A DNA stretch of 14,452 nucleotides from an uncultured Holophagaceae bacterium. GTDB lineage: Bacteria; Acidobacteriota; Holophagae; Holophagales; Holophagaceae. Made by a program: the position numbers and the translations under genes. Position 1 is the stretch's first letter, and the number at the start of each line of letters is the position of its first letter. The notes under the pieces were generated by a model. That model did no database searches. It worked only from the letters and a program-made list of their open reading frames with translations, and was not told the origin of the DNA. This document shows positions 1 through 6,766 of this stretch, in pieces. Location: NCBI GenBank assembly GCA_903919165.1, contig CAIXHJ010000366.1, forward strand, positions 1-14,452, in the 5' to 3' direction.

Positions 1-318
1 GCTTACGTTTGGGCAAGATGGAAAGCTTTCGAACAAGAATTGCACGATAGTGAATATTCCGCCTCGCATCAACGAACCGGCTGCCTGATGAGAAGGGGCA
101 GCGTCTTGCCACCCTTGGCCTTAGGTTTGGCTTTACGCTAGATGCGCTACTTGGTTCGGATTCTGTAGGCCCTTCCATCCTTTTCACTGGCCCTCTGCGT
201 TCGGCCATGGTCAAAATGGGGCCACTGAATTCCCCATCCACGAACCCATGGAGCCGACTCGTGCGACTCACTACGAAGGCTTGGCCGACTCCAACCCGTA
301 CCGGTTAAGGAGGAATCG
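1..318. other. Left-edge stretch without a convincing gene
   Basis: No complete gene is supported here. Two forward frames are open from the left edge, one to a TGA at 86-88 and one to a TAG at 138-140 (starting AYVWARWKAF). Either could be the tail of a gene beginning outside the window, but neither is recognisable. Positions 1-60 look more AT-rich than the rest of the window. On the reverse strand, about 84-158 reads as a Lys-rich peptide with two in-frame TAG codons (147-149 and 138-140), which looks like decayed coding sequence. Repeat copy A lies at 145-235. Positions 236-318 are the upstream region of the stress-protein gene; I see no clear promoter there. Confidence 0.5.
145..235 (+). 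repeat. 91-bp diverged direct repeat, copy A
   Basis: This stretch aligns without gaps to 7932-8022 (copy B) in the same orientation. By eye I count 72 of 91 identical positions. The best-conserved core is CCTTTTCACTGGCCCTC (178-194). Other shared blocks are TGGTCA.AATGGGGC and TGAATTCCC. Copy A lies 83 bp before the stress-protein start; copy B lies 75 bp before the kinase start. The repeat is not recognised as any named element, and no long intact reading frame spans both copies. It may be an element end, a relic of a gene, or a promoter-proximal repeat. Confidence 0.7.
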
Positions 319-1113
319 GTGGGATTGACAGAGATTCTCGTCCACATCGACCACTACGCCAGTTCCGCTGCCAGGCTGGAAGTGGCTGTCGGCTTGGCTA
401 AGCGGCACGAGGCGCGACTGACTGGGCTTCTGGTGGTCAGGCACCAGTACCCCGCCGAGGCCGCGGTCGTCGCCGCACGGGACATGTTCGAACAGCGGGT
501 TGCGGCGACGGGTATCGACGGACGATGGCTGTGCGTCGACGGGTCGGCGATTGGTGCCGGCATGGCCGAGATCATCCTCTCCCATGCCCGTTCCAGCGAC
601 CTGCTGATCATAGGCCAGGGATCAGGGGAGTCCGCAAATGTGGGCGTTCCTTTCGACCTTCCGGAATTCGTCGTGATGGGGTCGGGCCTGCCAGTGCTGG
701 TCGTGCCCTATGCCGGATCTTTTTCCCCGGTAGGTGAACGCGTGCTGGTGGCCTGGAAGGCGGGACGCGAGTCGACTCGCGCCGTGAATGACGCCATTCC
801 CATCCTGAAATTGGCCAAGCGGGTTGAGATCTTGGTGAAGAACAATTCGGAGGCTAGGGGAGAGAAGGGCGAAGGCCTCGGTGCCGATATCTGTACTCAT
901 TTGGCACGGCACGGTGTGACGGCCAAAGCCAGCAACTTGTCGGCGGGAAACGCCCCATTGGGCGACGTACTCCTGAACAGAGCTTGCGATGAGGGTTTCG
1001 ATCTACTGGTGGTGGGAGCCTATGCCCACGGCCAGGAGGACAAGAAGGAACTCGGCTCGGTGGCCCGTCATCTGCTCAGGGAAATGACGGTCCCGGTCCT
1101 CTTGTCGCACTAA
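319..1113 (+). CDS. Universal stress protein, tandem UspA domains
   Basis: This encodes 264 residues with two UspA-type alpha/beta domains, roughly residues 3-130 and 140-264. The second domain ends in the usual USP pattern: G233-x2-A236-x9-G246-S247, followed by VARHLL and a TVPVLLSH C-terminus. The ATP-binding consensus is G-x2-G-x9-G-(S/T), so the second Gly is Ala here. The start is GTG, chosen because AAGGAGGAA (307-315) sits just upstream. Proteins of this family are cytoplasmic and bind nucleotide or act in stress and energy signalling. The gene ends 68 bp before livG on the same strand, so it may be the first gene of the transporter operon. The exact role is not readable from sequence. 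Confidence 0.88.
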   Translation: MGLTEILVHIDHYASSAARLEVAVGLAKRHEARLTGLLVVRHQYPAEAAVVAARDMFEQRVAATGIDGRWLCVDGSAIGAGMAEIILSHARSSDLLIIGQGSGESANVGVPFDLPEFVVMGSGLPVLVVPYAGSFSPVGERVLVAWKAGRESTRAVNDAIPILKLAKRVEILVKNNSEARGEKGEGLGADICTHLARHGVTAKASNLSAGNAPLGDVLLNRACDEGFDLLVVGAYAHGQEDKKELGSVARHLLREMTVPVLLSH

Positions 1114-1181
1114 CCTGAGACAGAGGTCCAAACCATGGAAGCCAGGCGCAGATATCTCACCAGGCCAGGGAGTTTTACCTG

Positions 1182-1931
1182 ATGGCGGAATACGTTCTTG
1201 AAACAAGGAAGCTGTCCAAGGAGTTCAAAGGCTTCTCGGCGGTCAAAGACCTGAACCTGCAGGTCGAGCGAGGACATATCCACGCCCTGATCGGACCCAA
1301 TGGTGCAGGCAAGACGACCGTCTTCAACCTCTTGACCAAGTTCCTGACCCCCACCACCGGAACGATCCTGTTCAAAGGCATCGACGTCACCCGCGAGAAA
1401 CCCGCGGATATCGCCCTGCGCGGTGTGATCCGCTCCTTCCAGATCTCTGCGGTCTTTCCCAATCTGACCCCCCTGGAGAATGTCCGCCTGGCCTTGCAGC
1501 GCGCGACGGGCACTTCCTACCATTTCTGGAGGAGCGACCGCTGCCTTGACAAGTTGGCTGGCCGGGCGATGGAACTGCTGGATTCGGTAGGCCTGGCAGA
1601 ATTCAGCGGCGAGATCACCGGCGAGTTAGCCTATGGTCGCAAGCGGGCCCTGGAGATTGCCACCACCCTGGCCCTGGAGCCGGAGTTGATGCTGCTGGAT
1701 GAACCGACCCAGGGGATGGGTGCGGAAGACGTGTACAAAATCACAACCCTGGTCAAGCAGGCTTCCGTCAATCGCTCGATTCTGATGATTGAACATAACC
1801 TCAAGGTCGTCGCCACCCTGGCTGACAGAATAACGGTGCTTCAGCGAGGGGCGATCCTCGCAGAAGGCCCCTATGCCGAGGTTTCGCAGGATCCGCGGGT
1901 ACTGGAAGCCTACATGGGAGTGCACCCATGA
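1182..1931 (+). CDS. livG: Branched-chain-type ABC importer ATPase, LivG-like
   Basis: This 249-residue cytoplasmic ATPase would energise the HAAT-family importer encoded by the following genes. Walker A is GPNGAGKTT at residues 38-46. Walker B is LMLLDEPTQGMG. The signature is LAYGRKRALEIA, a form characteristic of LivG-type rather than classic LSGGQ ATPases. The FQISAVFPNLTPLENV stretch is the Q-loop region. Length matches the family. The start is ATG at 1182, with AGGGAG at 1167-1172. Its stop overlaps the livF start (ATGA, 1928-1931), which implies translational coupling. The liv name denotes family; the real substrate could be a branched-chain amino acid, an amide, an aromatic or another small acid. 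Confidence 0.93.
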   Translation: MAEYVLETRKLSKEFKGFSAVKDLNLQVERGHIHALIGPNGAGKTTVFNLLTKFLTPTTGTILFKGIDVTREKPADIALRGVIRSFQISAVFPNLTPLENVRLALQRATGTSYHFWRSDRCLDKLAGRAMELLDSVGLAEFSGEITGELAYGRKRALEIATTLALEPELMLLDEPTQGMGAEDVYKITTLVKQASVNRSILMIEHNLKVVATLADRITVLQRGAILAEGPYAEVSQDPRVLEAYMGVHP

Positions 1932-2644
1932 ATGGACCTCTGCACAAAGAGATGCTGCGGATCACGGATCTGCACGCTTTTTATGAAGAATCCCACATCC
2001 TTCACGGCATCGATCTGACGGTGGGAGAGGGCGAAGTCGTCACCCTCCTCGGGCGGAATGGCGCCGGAAGGACCACCATCCTCAAATCAATCATGGGGCT
2101 GGTCGGGCGGCGCAGCGGATCGATCACCATCAACGGGATGGAAGCCATCGGGATGCCAACCCACAGGATTGCCCGTCTGGGCATCGGGTATTGTCCAGAG
2201 GAGCGCGGAATCTTTTCCAGTCTGACGGTGGAAGAAAACCTGCTGCTACCGCAGGTGGTCAAAGCAGGGGGCATGTCCCTGGCTGAGATCTACGGAATGT
2301 TCCCCAATCTGCAGGAACGCCGGAACAGTATGGGAACCCGCCTTTCCGGAGGAGAACAGCAGATGCTGGCCATGGCGCGGATCCTGCGCACCGGGGCGAG
2401 ACTCCTTCTGCTGGATGAGATCACCGAGGGATTGGCTCCGGTCATCGTCCAGACTCTGGGGCAACTCATCGGTCAATTGAAAGGAAGGGGAATCACCATC
2501 GTTCTGGTGGAGCAGAATTTCCATTTTGCCGCCGATCTGGCGGATCGCCACTACGTGATCGATCGCGGGGTCATCGCAGACATGATCCCGAGGGACGAAC
2601 TCGCGTCCAATACGGAGAAACTCAACCAGTACCTGGGCGTATAA
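1928..2644 (+). CDS. livF: Branched-chain-type ABC importer ATPase, LivF-like
   Basis: This 238-residue protein is the second ATPase of the importer. It has a canonical signature LSGGEQQMLAMARIL and Walker B RLLLLDEITEGLAP. Walker A reads GRNGAGRTT at residues 42-50, with Arg48 (AGG at 2069-2071) in place of the usual Lys. I believe Arg at this site occurs in some LivF-type proteins, so the gene need not be defective. The start is ATG at 1928 with GGGAG at 1916-1920, overlapping the livG stop by four bases. A later Met at residue 9 is possible but has a weaker ribosome site. The gene is followed after 30 bp by livK, with a stem-loop spanning its stop codon. Confidence 0.92.
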   Translation: MNGPLHKEMLRITDLHAFYEESHILHGIDLTVGEGEVVTLLGRNGAGRTTILKSIMGLVGRRSGSITINGMEAIGMPTHRIARLGIGYCPEERGIFSSLTVEENLLLPQVVKAGGMSLAEIYGMFPNLQERRNSMGTRLSGGEQQMLAMARILRTGARLLLLDEITEGLAPVIVQTLGQLIGQLKGRGITIVLVEQNFHFAADLADRHYVIDRGVIADMIPRDELASNTEKLNQYLGV

Positions 2645-2652
2645 CCAGGTAC
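2629..2652 (+). other. Stem-loop across the livF stop, before livK
   Basis: A perfect 8-bp inverted repeat, GTACCTGG (2629-2636) and CCAGGTAC (2645-2652), flanks an 8-base loop containing the TAA stop of livF. It lies 5 bases before the strong livK ribosome site AAGGAGGG (2658-2665). There is no T-run after it, so it is not a classic terminator. A hairpin here could stabilise the 5' end of a processed livK message, which would fit the excess of binding protein usually needed by such importers. The role is inference. Confidence 0.45.
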
Positions 2653-2674
2653 CCAACAAGGAGGGAATACCTTT

Positions 2675-3898
2675 ATGAAACATCTCTTTTCCAACGCAGC
2701 TCTGCTGGCTGCCGCACTGGCAACCACGAGCGGAATGGCCGTCGCACCCAACGAGAAGATCTCGGATGGAGTCGTGAAAATCGGAGTCCTCACCGACATG
2801 TCGGGGCTCTACTCCACCCTTGGGGGGAAGGGCACGCAGGTGGCTGTGGAAATGGCCGTCAAGGATTTCGGCGGCACGGTCCTGGGCAAGCCCATCCAGG
2901 TCATCGGCGCCGATCATCAGAACAAAGCCGACATCGCATCAGCCACGGCCCGGGAATGGTTCGACAATGAAAAGGTGGACATGATCACCGGATTGCTGAA
3001 CTCCGGGTGCGCCCTGGCGGTGCAGAAGGTCGCGGGCGACAAGAAACGGATCACCATGAACACCGGGGCGGCCAGCACCGAGCTGACCAACAAGGCCTCT
3101 ACGCCGTACAGCATCCACTACGTCTATGACACGTATGCGCTCGGCAAGGTGACCGGGCAGGCTGTTGTCCAGACCGGAGGCAAGACCTGGTTCTTCATCA
3201 CGGCCGATTACGCGTTTGGGCAATCTCTGGAGCAGAACACCACCAATTTCGTGAACAAGTTGGGCGGGAAGGTGGTCGGTTCTGTGCGCCATCCGCTTTC
3301 CACGGCGGATTTTTCCTCCTATCTGCTCCAGGCCCAGTCATCTGGCGCCCAGATCATCGGGTTGGCCAATGCCGGCGGGGATACCATCAATGCCATCAAG
3401 CAGGCACGGGAGTTTGGCATCGGCCAGAAGGGGCAGAAACTGGTCGGGCTGCTGATCTTCGATACCGATATCAAAAGCCTCGGCTTGAACGTGGCCCAGG
3501 GCATGCAGTTCACCTCCGGCTTCTACTGGGACCGGGATGACGCCACTCGCGCCTGGTCGAAGCGTTTCTTCGACATCCACAAGGCCATGCCTACCATGGA
3601 TCAGGCCGGGGCCTATTCAGCCGCCATGAACTACCTCAAGGCCATCAAGGCGGCCGGTACCGATGATCCGGACGCGGTCATGGCCAAGCTGAAATCCATG
3701 GACATCAGCGACTTCTTCGCCGTCCGCGGCAAGATCCGGATCGACGGGCGCATGGTTCATGACATGTACCTGATGGAAGTAAAGAAGCCTTCGGAGTCCA
3801 AGGGCGAATGGGATCTCTTGAAGATCATCAAGACCGTTCCTGGCGATGAAGCCTTCATGCCGCTTTCCGAGAGCACCAGCCCTCTGGTCAAGAAGTAG
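2675..3898 (+). CDS. Periplasmic substrate-binding protein of the HAAT importer (LivK-like)
   Basis: This 407-residue protein would capture the substrate in the periplasm and deliver it to the LivHM channel. It begins with a signal peptide: MKHLF, a hydrophobic stretch NAALLAAALATT, and a likely cleavage near residues 22-24 (SGMAVA). The mature part is a type-I periplasmic-binding fold (Peripla_BP_6). It includes VVKIGVLTDMSGLYS, the hinge stretch WFFITADYAFGQSLE and GLANAGGDTINAIKQAREFGI. These match a broad subfamily, common in proteobacteria, whose substrates are mostly unassigned, so I do not call it leucine-specific. ATG at 2675 has AAGGAGGG nine bases upstream. Its position between the ATPase and permease genes differs from the E. 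coli order. Confidence 0.92.
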   Translation: MKHLFSNAALLAAALATTSGMAVAPNEKISDGVVKIGVLTDMSGLYSTLGGKGTQVAVEMAVKDFGGTVLGKPIQVIGADHQNKADIASATAREWFDNEKVDMITGLLNSGCALAVQKVAGDKKRITMNTGAASTELTNKASTPYSIHYVYDTYALGKVTGQAVVQTGGKTWFFITADYAFGQSLEQNTTNFVNKLGGKVVGSVRHPLSTADFSSYLLQAQSSGAQIIGLANAGGDTINAIKQAREFGIGQKGQKLVGLLIFDTDIKSLGLNVAQGMQFTSGFYWDRDDATRAWSKRFFDIHKAMPTMDQAGAYSAAMNYLKAIKAAGTDDPDAVMAKLKSMDISDFFAVRGKIRIDGRMVHDMYLMEVKKPSESKGEWDLLKIIKTVPGDEAFMPLSESTSPLVKK

Positions 3899-3940
3899 GT
3901 CTCGCCACATTCACAGGGTTCCAGTCCGAAGGATTCGATC

Positions 3941-4846
3941 ATGGAGTTGTCTTTTCAGACCGTCATGTCGCAGGTCATGCTGGGGCTCAACAATGGCGTC
4001 TTCTACGCCATCCTGAGCCTCGGCCTGGCGGTGATTTTCGGCCTCCTGAACATCGTCAACTTTGTCCACGGCGCGCTCTATATGCTGGGCGCCTACGTGG
4101 CGCTCCTGGGCTACACCATGTTGGGCCCGCTGATCGGAAAGCCGGACTTCCACCTCAACTACTGGGCGGCACTGATCGTGGCACCCCTGGTGGTGGGCTT
4201 GCTTGGGATCGGGGTCGAAAGAGCCATGTTGCGCAGGCTGCGCAAGTTCGACCACCTGTACGGCCTCCTACTCACCTTCGGACTGGCCCTCATCATCCAG
4301 GGTGTTTTCACCAACTACTTCAATGTCTCCGGCGATGCCTATGATGCCAAGCCGGAAGCATTGGAGGGTGCGGTCAACCTCGGATTCATGTTGTTCCCGA
4401 AGTACCGGCTCTGGGTGATCGTCATCTCCCTGCTGGTCTGTTTCGGAACCTGGTTCGTCATCGAACGGACCAAACTCGGTTCCTACCTTCGCGCCGGCAC
4501 TGAGAACCCCGAACTGGTGAAGGCCTTCGGTGTCAACGTGCCGCTCATGATCACCCTGACCTACGGCTATGGCGTAGCCTTGGCGGCTTTCGCCGGGGTG
4601 CTAGCCGCGCCGATCTATTCGGTCAGCCCGGTCATGGGATCGGAGATGATCATCACCGTGTTTGCCGTGGTGGTCATCGGCGGAATGGGGTCCATCATGG
4701 GCTCCATCATCACCGGCCTCTTGCTTGGAATGGTGGAGGGTTTTACCAAGGTCGTCTATGCCCCGGCCTCCAGCACCGTCATCTTCCTGATCATGGTCGT
4801 CGTCTTGCTGGTCAAGCCCACCGGCCTGTTCGGGAGGGAATCCTAG
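3941..4846 (+). CDS. livH: Branched-chain-type ABC importer permease, LivH-like
   Basis: This 301-residue integral membrane protein is rich in hydrophobic helices. Family marks are LAVIFGLLNIVNFVHGALYMLGAY near the N-terminus (about residues 28-51), the cytoplasmic coupling loop GTENPELVKAFGVNV (about 187-201), and AVVVIGGMGSIMGSIITGLLLG near the C-terminus. Length is typical. With LivM it forms the inner-membrane channel. The start is ATG at 3941 with AAGGA at 3929-3933. The stop TAG (4844-4846) is immediately followed by the livM ATG, so the two are almost certainly co-translated. Confidence 0.94.
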   Translation: MELSFQTVMSQVMLGLNNGVFYAILSLGLAVIFGLLNIVNFVHGALYMLGAYVALLGYTMLGPLIGKPDFHLNYWAALIVAPLVVGLLGIGVERAMLRRLRKFDHLYGLLLTFGLALIIQGVFTNYFNVSGDAYDAKPEALEGAVNLGFMLFPKYRLWVIVISLLVCFGTWFVIERTKLGSYLRAGTENPELVKAFGVNVPLMITLTYGYGVALAAFAGVLAAPIYSVSPVMGSEMIITVFAVVVIGGMGSIMGSIITGLLLGMVEGFTKVVYAPASSTVIFLIMVVVLLVKPTGLFGRES

Positions 4847-5788
4847 ATGAACCGGTTGGTCTGGATTGCCCTCATCATCCTCGGTCTGCTCGCGCCCTAT
4901 GTCGTTTATCCCGTGTTCATGATGAAGTTGCTTTGCTTTGCCCTGTTCGCCTTAGCCTTCAATTTGTTGCTGGGCTATACCGGACTGCTGTCATTCGGTC
5001 ATGCGGCTTTCTTCGGGAGCGCCTCCTACATCACCGGCCATCTCGTCAGGAACAGCGGTCTGACGCCTGAACTGGGGGTCCTGGGAGGCACCCTTTTTGC
5101 GGGTTTGCTGGGGTATGTTGTCGGCAGCCTGGCCATCCGGCGGCAGGGGATCTATTTCGCCATGGTCACCCTGGCCCTGGCTCAGATCGTCTATTTCATC
5201 GCCTTGAAAGCGCCCTTCACCGGTGGTGAGGATGGGCTACAGGGCATCCCCAGGGGCTTTCTTTTCGGGCTGATCGATTTGAACCGTGTCTATGTGGTGA
5301 GTGGCCGGCCTCTTGGGCTCAATCTCTATTACTTCGTATTCGCCATGTTCTGTCTTGGTTTCTGGATCATCCACCGGACCATCCACTCCCCCTTCGGGCA
5401 GGTGCTGAAGGGTATCCGGGAAAACGAACCAAGAGCCATTTCGTTGGGTTACAGGGTGGATCGATTCAAGCTGATGGCCTTCGTCATCTCGGCGGCCATG
5501 GCAGGACTGGCCGGGGCGACGAAGTCCCTGGTGTTCCAGCTCTCTTCCTTGACCGACGTGAGTTGGCATACCTCCGGAGAAGTGGTCCTGATGACGCTTC
5601 TGGGAGGTGTGGGTACCGTGCTCGGTCCTCTGGTGGGCGCCTTCACTGTGGTGACGCTCCAGTCCAAATTGAGTTCGGTCGGATCCTGGATCACGGTGAT
5701 CATCGGGGGAATCTTCGTGGTCTGCGTGCTTGTGTTCCGCCGCGGGTTTGTGGGCGAACTGGCGCGATTACTGAAGCGCTCTCTGTAG
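4847..5788 (+). CDS. livM: Branched-chain-type ABC importer permease, LivM-like
   Basis: This 313-residue membrane protein is the partner of LivH. Diagnostic segments are FNLLLGYTGLLSFGHAAFFG (about residues 39-58), the coupling loop KGIRENEPRAISLGYRV, and VVLMTLLGGVGTVLGPLVGA near the C-terminus. It starts directly after the livH stop; GGGAGGGA (4832-4839) inside livH serves as ribosome site. It closes the importer set, giving two ATPases, one binding protein and two permeases, all intact. A 144-bp gap follows before the dehydrogenase gene. I see no good terminator in that gap, only an 8-bp direct repeat TCTACACG (5792-5799 and 5818-5825). Confidence 0.94.
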   Translation: MNRLVWIALIILGLLAPYVVYPVFMMKLLCFALFALAFNLLLGYTGLLSFGHAAFFGSASYITGHLVRNSGLTPELGVLGGTLFAGLLGYVVGSLAIRRQGIYFAMVTLALAQIVYFIALKAPFTGGEDGLQGIPRGFLFGLIDLNRVYVVSGRPLGLNLYYFVFAMFCLGFWIIHRTIHSPFGQVLKGIRENEPRAISLGYRVDRFKLMAFVISAAMAGLAGATKSLVFQLSSLTDVSWHTSGEVVLMTLLGGVGTVLGPLVGAFTVVTLQSKLSSVGSWITVIIGGIFVVCVLVFRRGFVGELARLLKRSL

Positions 5789-5932
5789 GAATCTACACGC
5801 GGGGAGGGGTGATCTGGTCTACACGTCAATCTCAGAGCCGCTGGCTTGCATGTCGAACAGGGTCATGAAGGAAATCATGAATTGCATAGAGCCGCGGATC
5901 ACGTCGCTGCTGGGCTCGCAAAGGGGAATGCC

Positions 5933-6715
5933 ATGCTGAAAGGGAAAAACGCGCTGATCACCGGGTCCACCAGCGGTATCGGTCTGGGCATGGCCCGGGC
6001 TCTGGCAACCGAGGGTTGCGGCATCATGATGAACGGTTTCGGCGATGCCGATGCCATCGAAGGCCTGCGCAGCAGATTGGCTGCAGAACATGGCGTCAAG
6101 GTGGCCTACAACAGGGCCGACATGACCCGTCCGGCAGAGATCACTGCGCTGGTGACTGAAACGGTGGCGCGATTGGGGAGTCTCGACATCCTGATCAACT
6201 GTGCCGGCATCCAGCACACTGCCCCGGTGGAAGCCTTTCCGGCCGAGAAGTGGGACGCCATCCTCGCCATCAACCTTTCCTCATCCTTCCACACCATCCA
6301 GCACGCCCTTCCGCACATGAAGGGTAAAGGGTGGGGCCGGATCATCAACATCGCCTCGGTCCATGGTCTGGTGGCCTCGGTCAACAAGGTGGCCTACGTG
6401 ACCGCCAAGCATGGACTTGTGGGGCTGACCAAGGTGGTGGCCCTGGAGACGGCCGGCCTGGGGATCACCTGCAACGCCATCTGCCCCGGGTGGACCCGCA
6501 CGGAGCTGATCGAGCCGCAAATCATCGCCCGGGCCGAAGCGCTCAGTGTGGACATCGAGGAAGGGGGGCGGGCCCTTCTGGCCGAGAAACAACCCTCCCG
6601 ACAGTTCGTGAGTACCGAGCAACTGGGACAGCTGGCAGTGTTTCTCTGCTCCAGCGCCGCTGACCAGATCACCGGGACGCCGATCCCTATCGACGGCGGC
6701 TGGACGGCGCAGTAG
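5933..6715 (+). CDS. bdhA: D-3-hydroxybutyrate dehydrogenase (SDR family)
   Basis: This 260-residue NAD-dependent short-chain dehydrogenase would interconvert D-3-hydroxybutyrate and acetoacetate in the cytoplasm. The cofactor motif is TGSTSGIG (residues 10-17). The catalytic set is N114, S142, Y155 and K159. As I recall from the Pseudomonas fragi enzyme, substrate contacts are Gln94, Ser142, His144, Lys152, Tyr155, Trp187, Gln196 and Trp257. All eight are present at exactly these numbers, including the C-terminal DGGWTAQ. This makes it much more specific than a generic SDR. The start is ATG at 5933, because AAGGGGA (5921-5927) precedes it. The frame is open back to 5846, but that extension is not family-like. 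It lies downstream of the liv cluster on the same strand. Confidence 0.9.
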   Translation: MLKGKNALITGSTSGIGLGMARALATEGCGIMMNGFGDADAIEGLRSRLAAEHGVKVAYNRADMTRPAEITALVTETVARLGSLDILINCAGIQHTAPVEAFPAEKWDAILAINLSSSFHTIQHALPHMKGKGWGRIINIASVHGLVASVNKVAYVTAKHGLVGLTKVVALETAGLGITCNAICPGWTRTELIEPQIIARAEALSVDIEEGGRALLAEKQPSRQFVSTEQLGQLAVFLCSSAADQITGTPIPIDGGWTAQ

Positions 6716-6740
6716 CCCGGATTCAAGTTGGATGCGGGAG

Positions 6741-6758
6741 TGCGTGGGTCGTCACGCA
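6741..6758. terminator. Weak hairpin between convergent genes
   Basis: TGCGTG (6741-6746) and CACGCA (6753-6758) can form a 6-bp stem with a 6-base loop. It sits between the convergent dehydrogenase and oxidoreductase stop codons, where a bidirectional terminator is expected. There is no clear T-run on either side, so the assignment is weak. Confidence 0.3.
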
Positions 6759-6766
6759 GACATGCT

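Noticed and set aside
147..347. Reverse 66-codon frame across repeat A and the stress-protein start
   Set aside because: No ribosome site, not shared as an intact frame by repeat B, and overlaps the promoter region of a real gene.
2246..2917. Reverse frame of 223 codons over livF and the binding protein
   Set aside because: It lies opposite two well-supported genes with ribosome sites; its composition is that of an antisense shadow.
5792..5825. Direct repeat TCTACACG after livM
   Set aside because: Only 8 bp and not extended on either side; chance cannot be excluded.
5846..5932. Longer N-terminus for the hydroxybutyrate dehydrogenase
   Set aside because: The family begins directly at MLKGKNALITG, and the ATG at 5933 has a good ribosome site; the extra 29 residues are not conserved in style.
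5819..6217. Reverse frame ending QFMISFMTLFDMQASGSEIDV in the gap after livM
   Set aside because: The tail looks protein-like, but most of the frame is antisense to the dehydrogenase, and no start signal or family match supports it.
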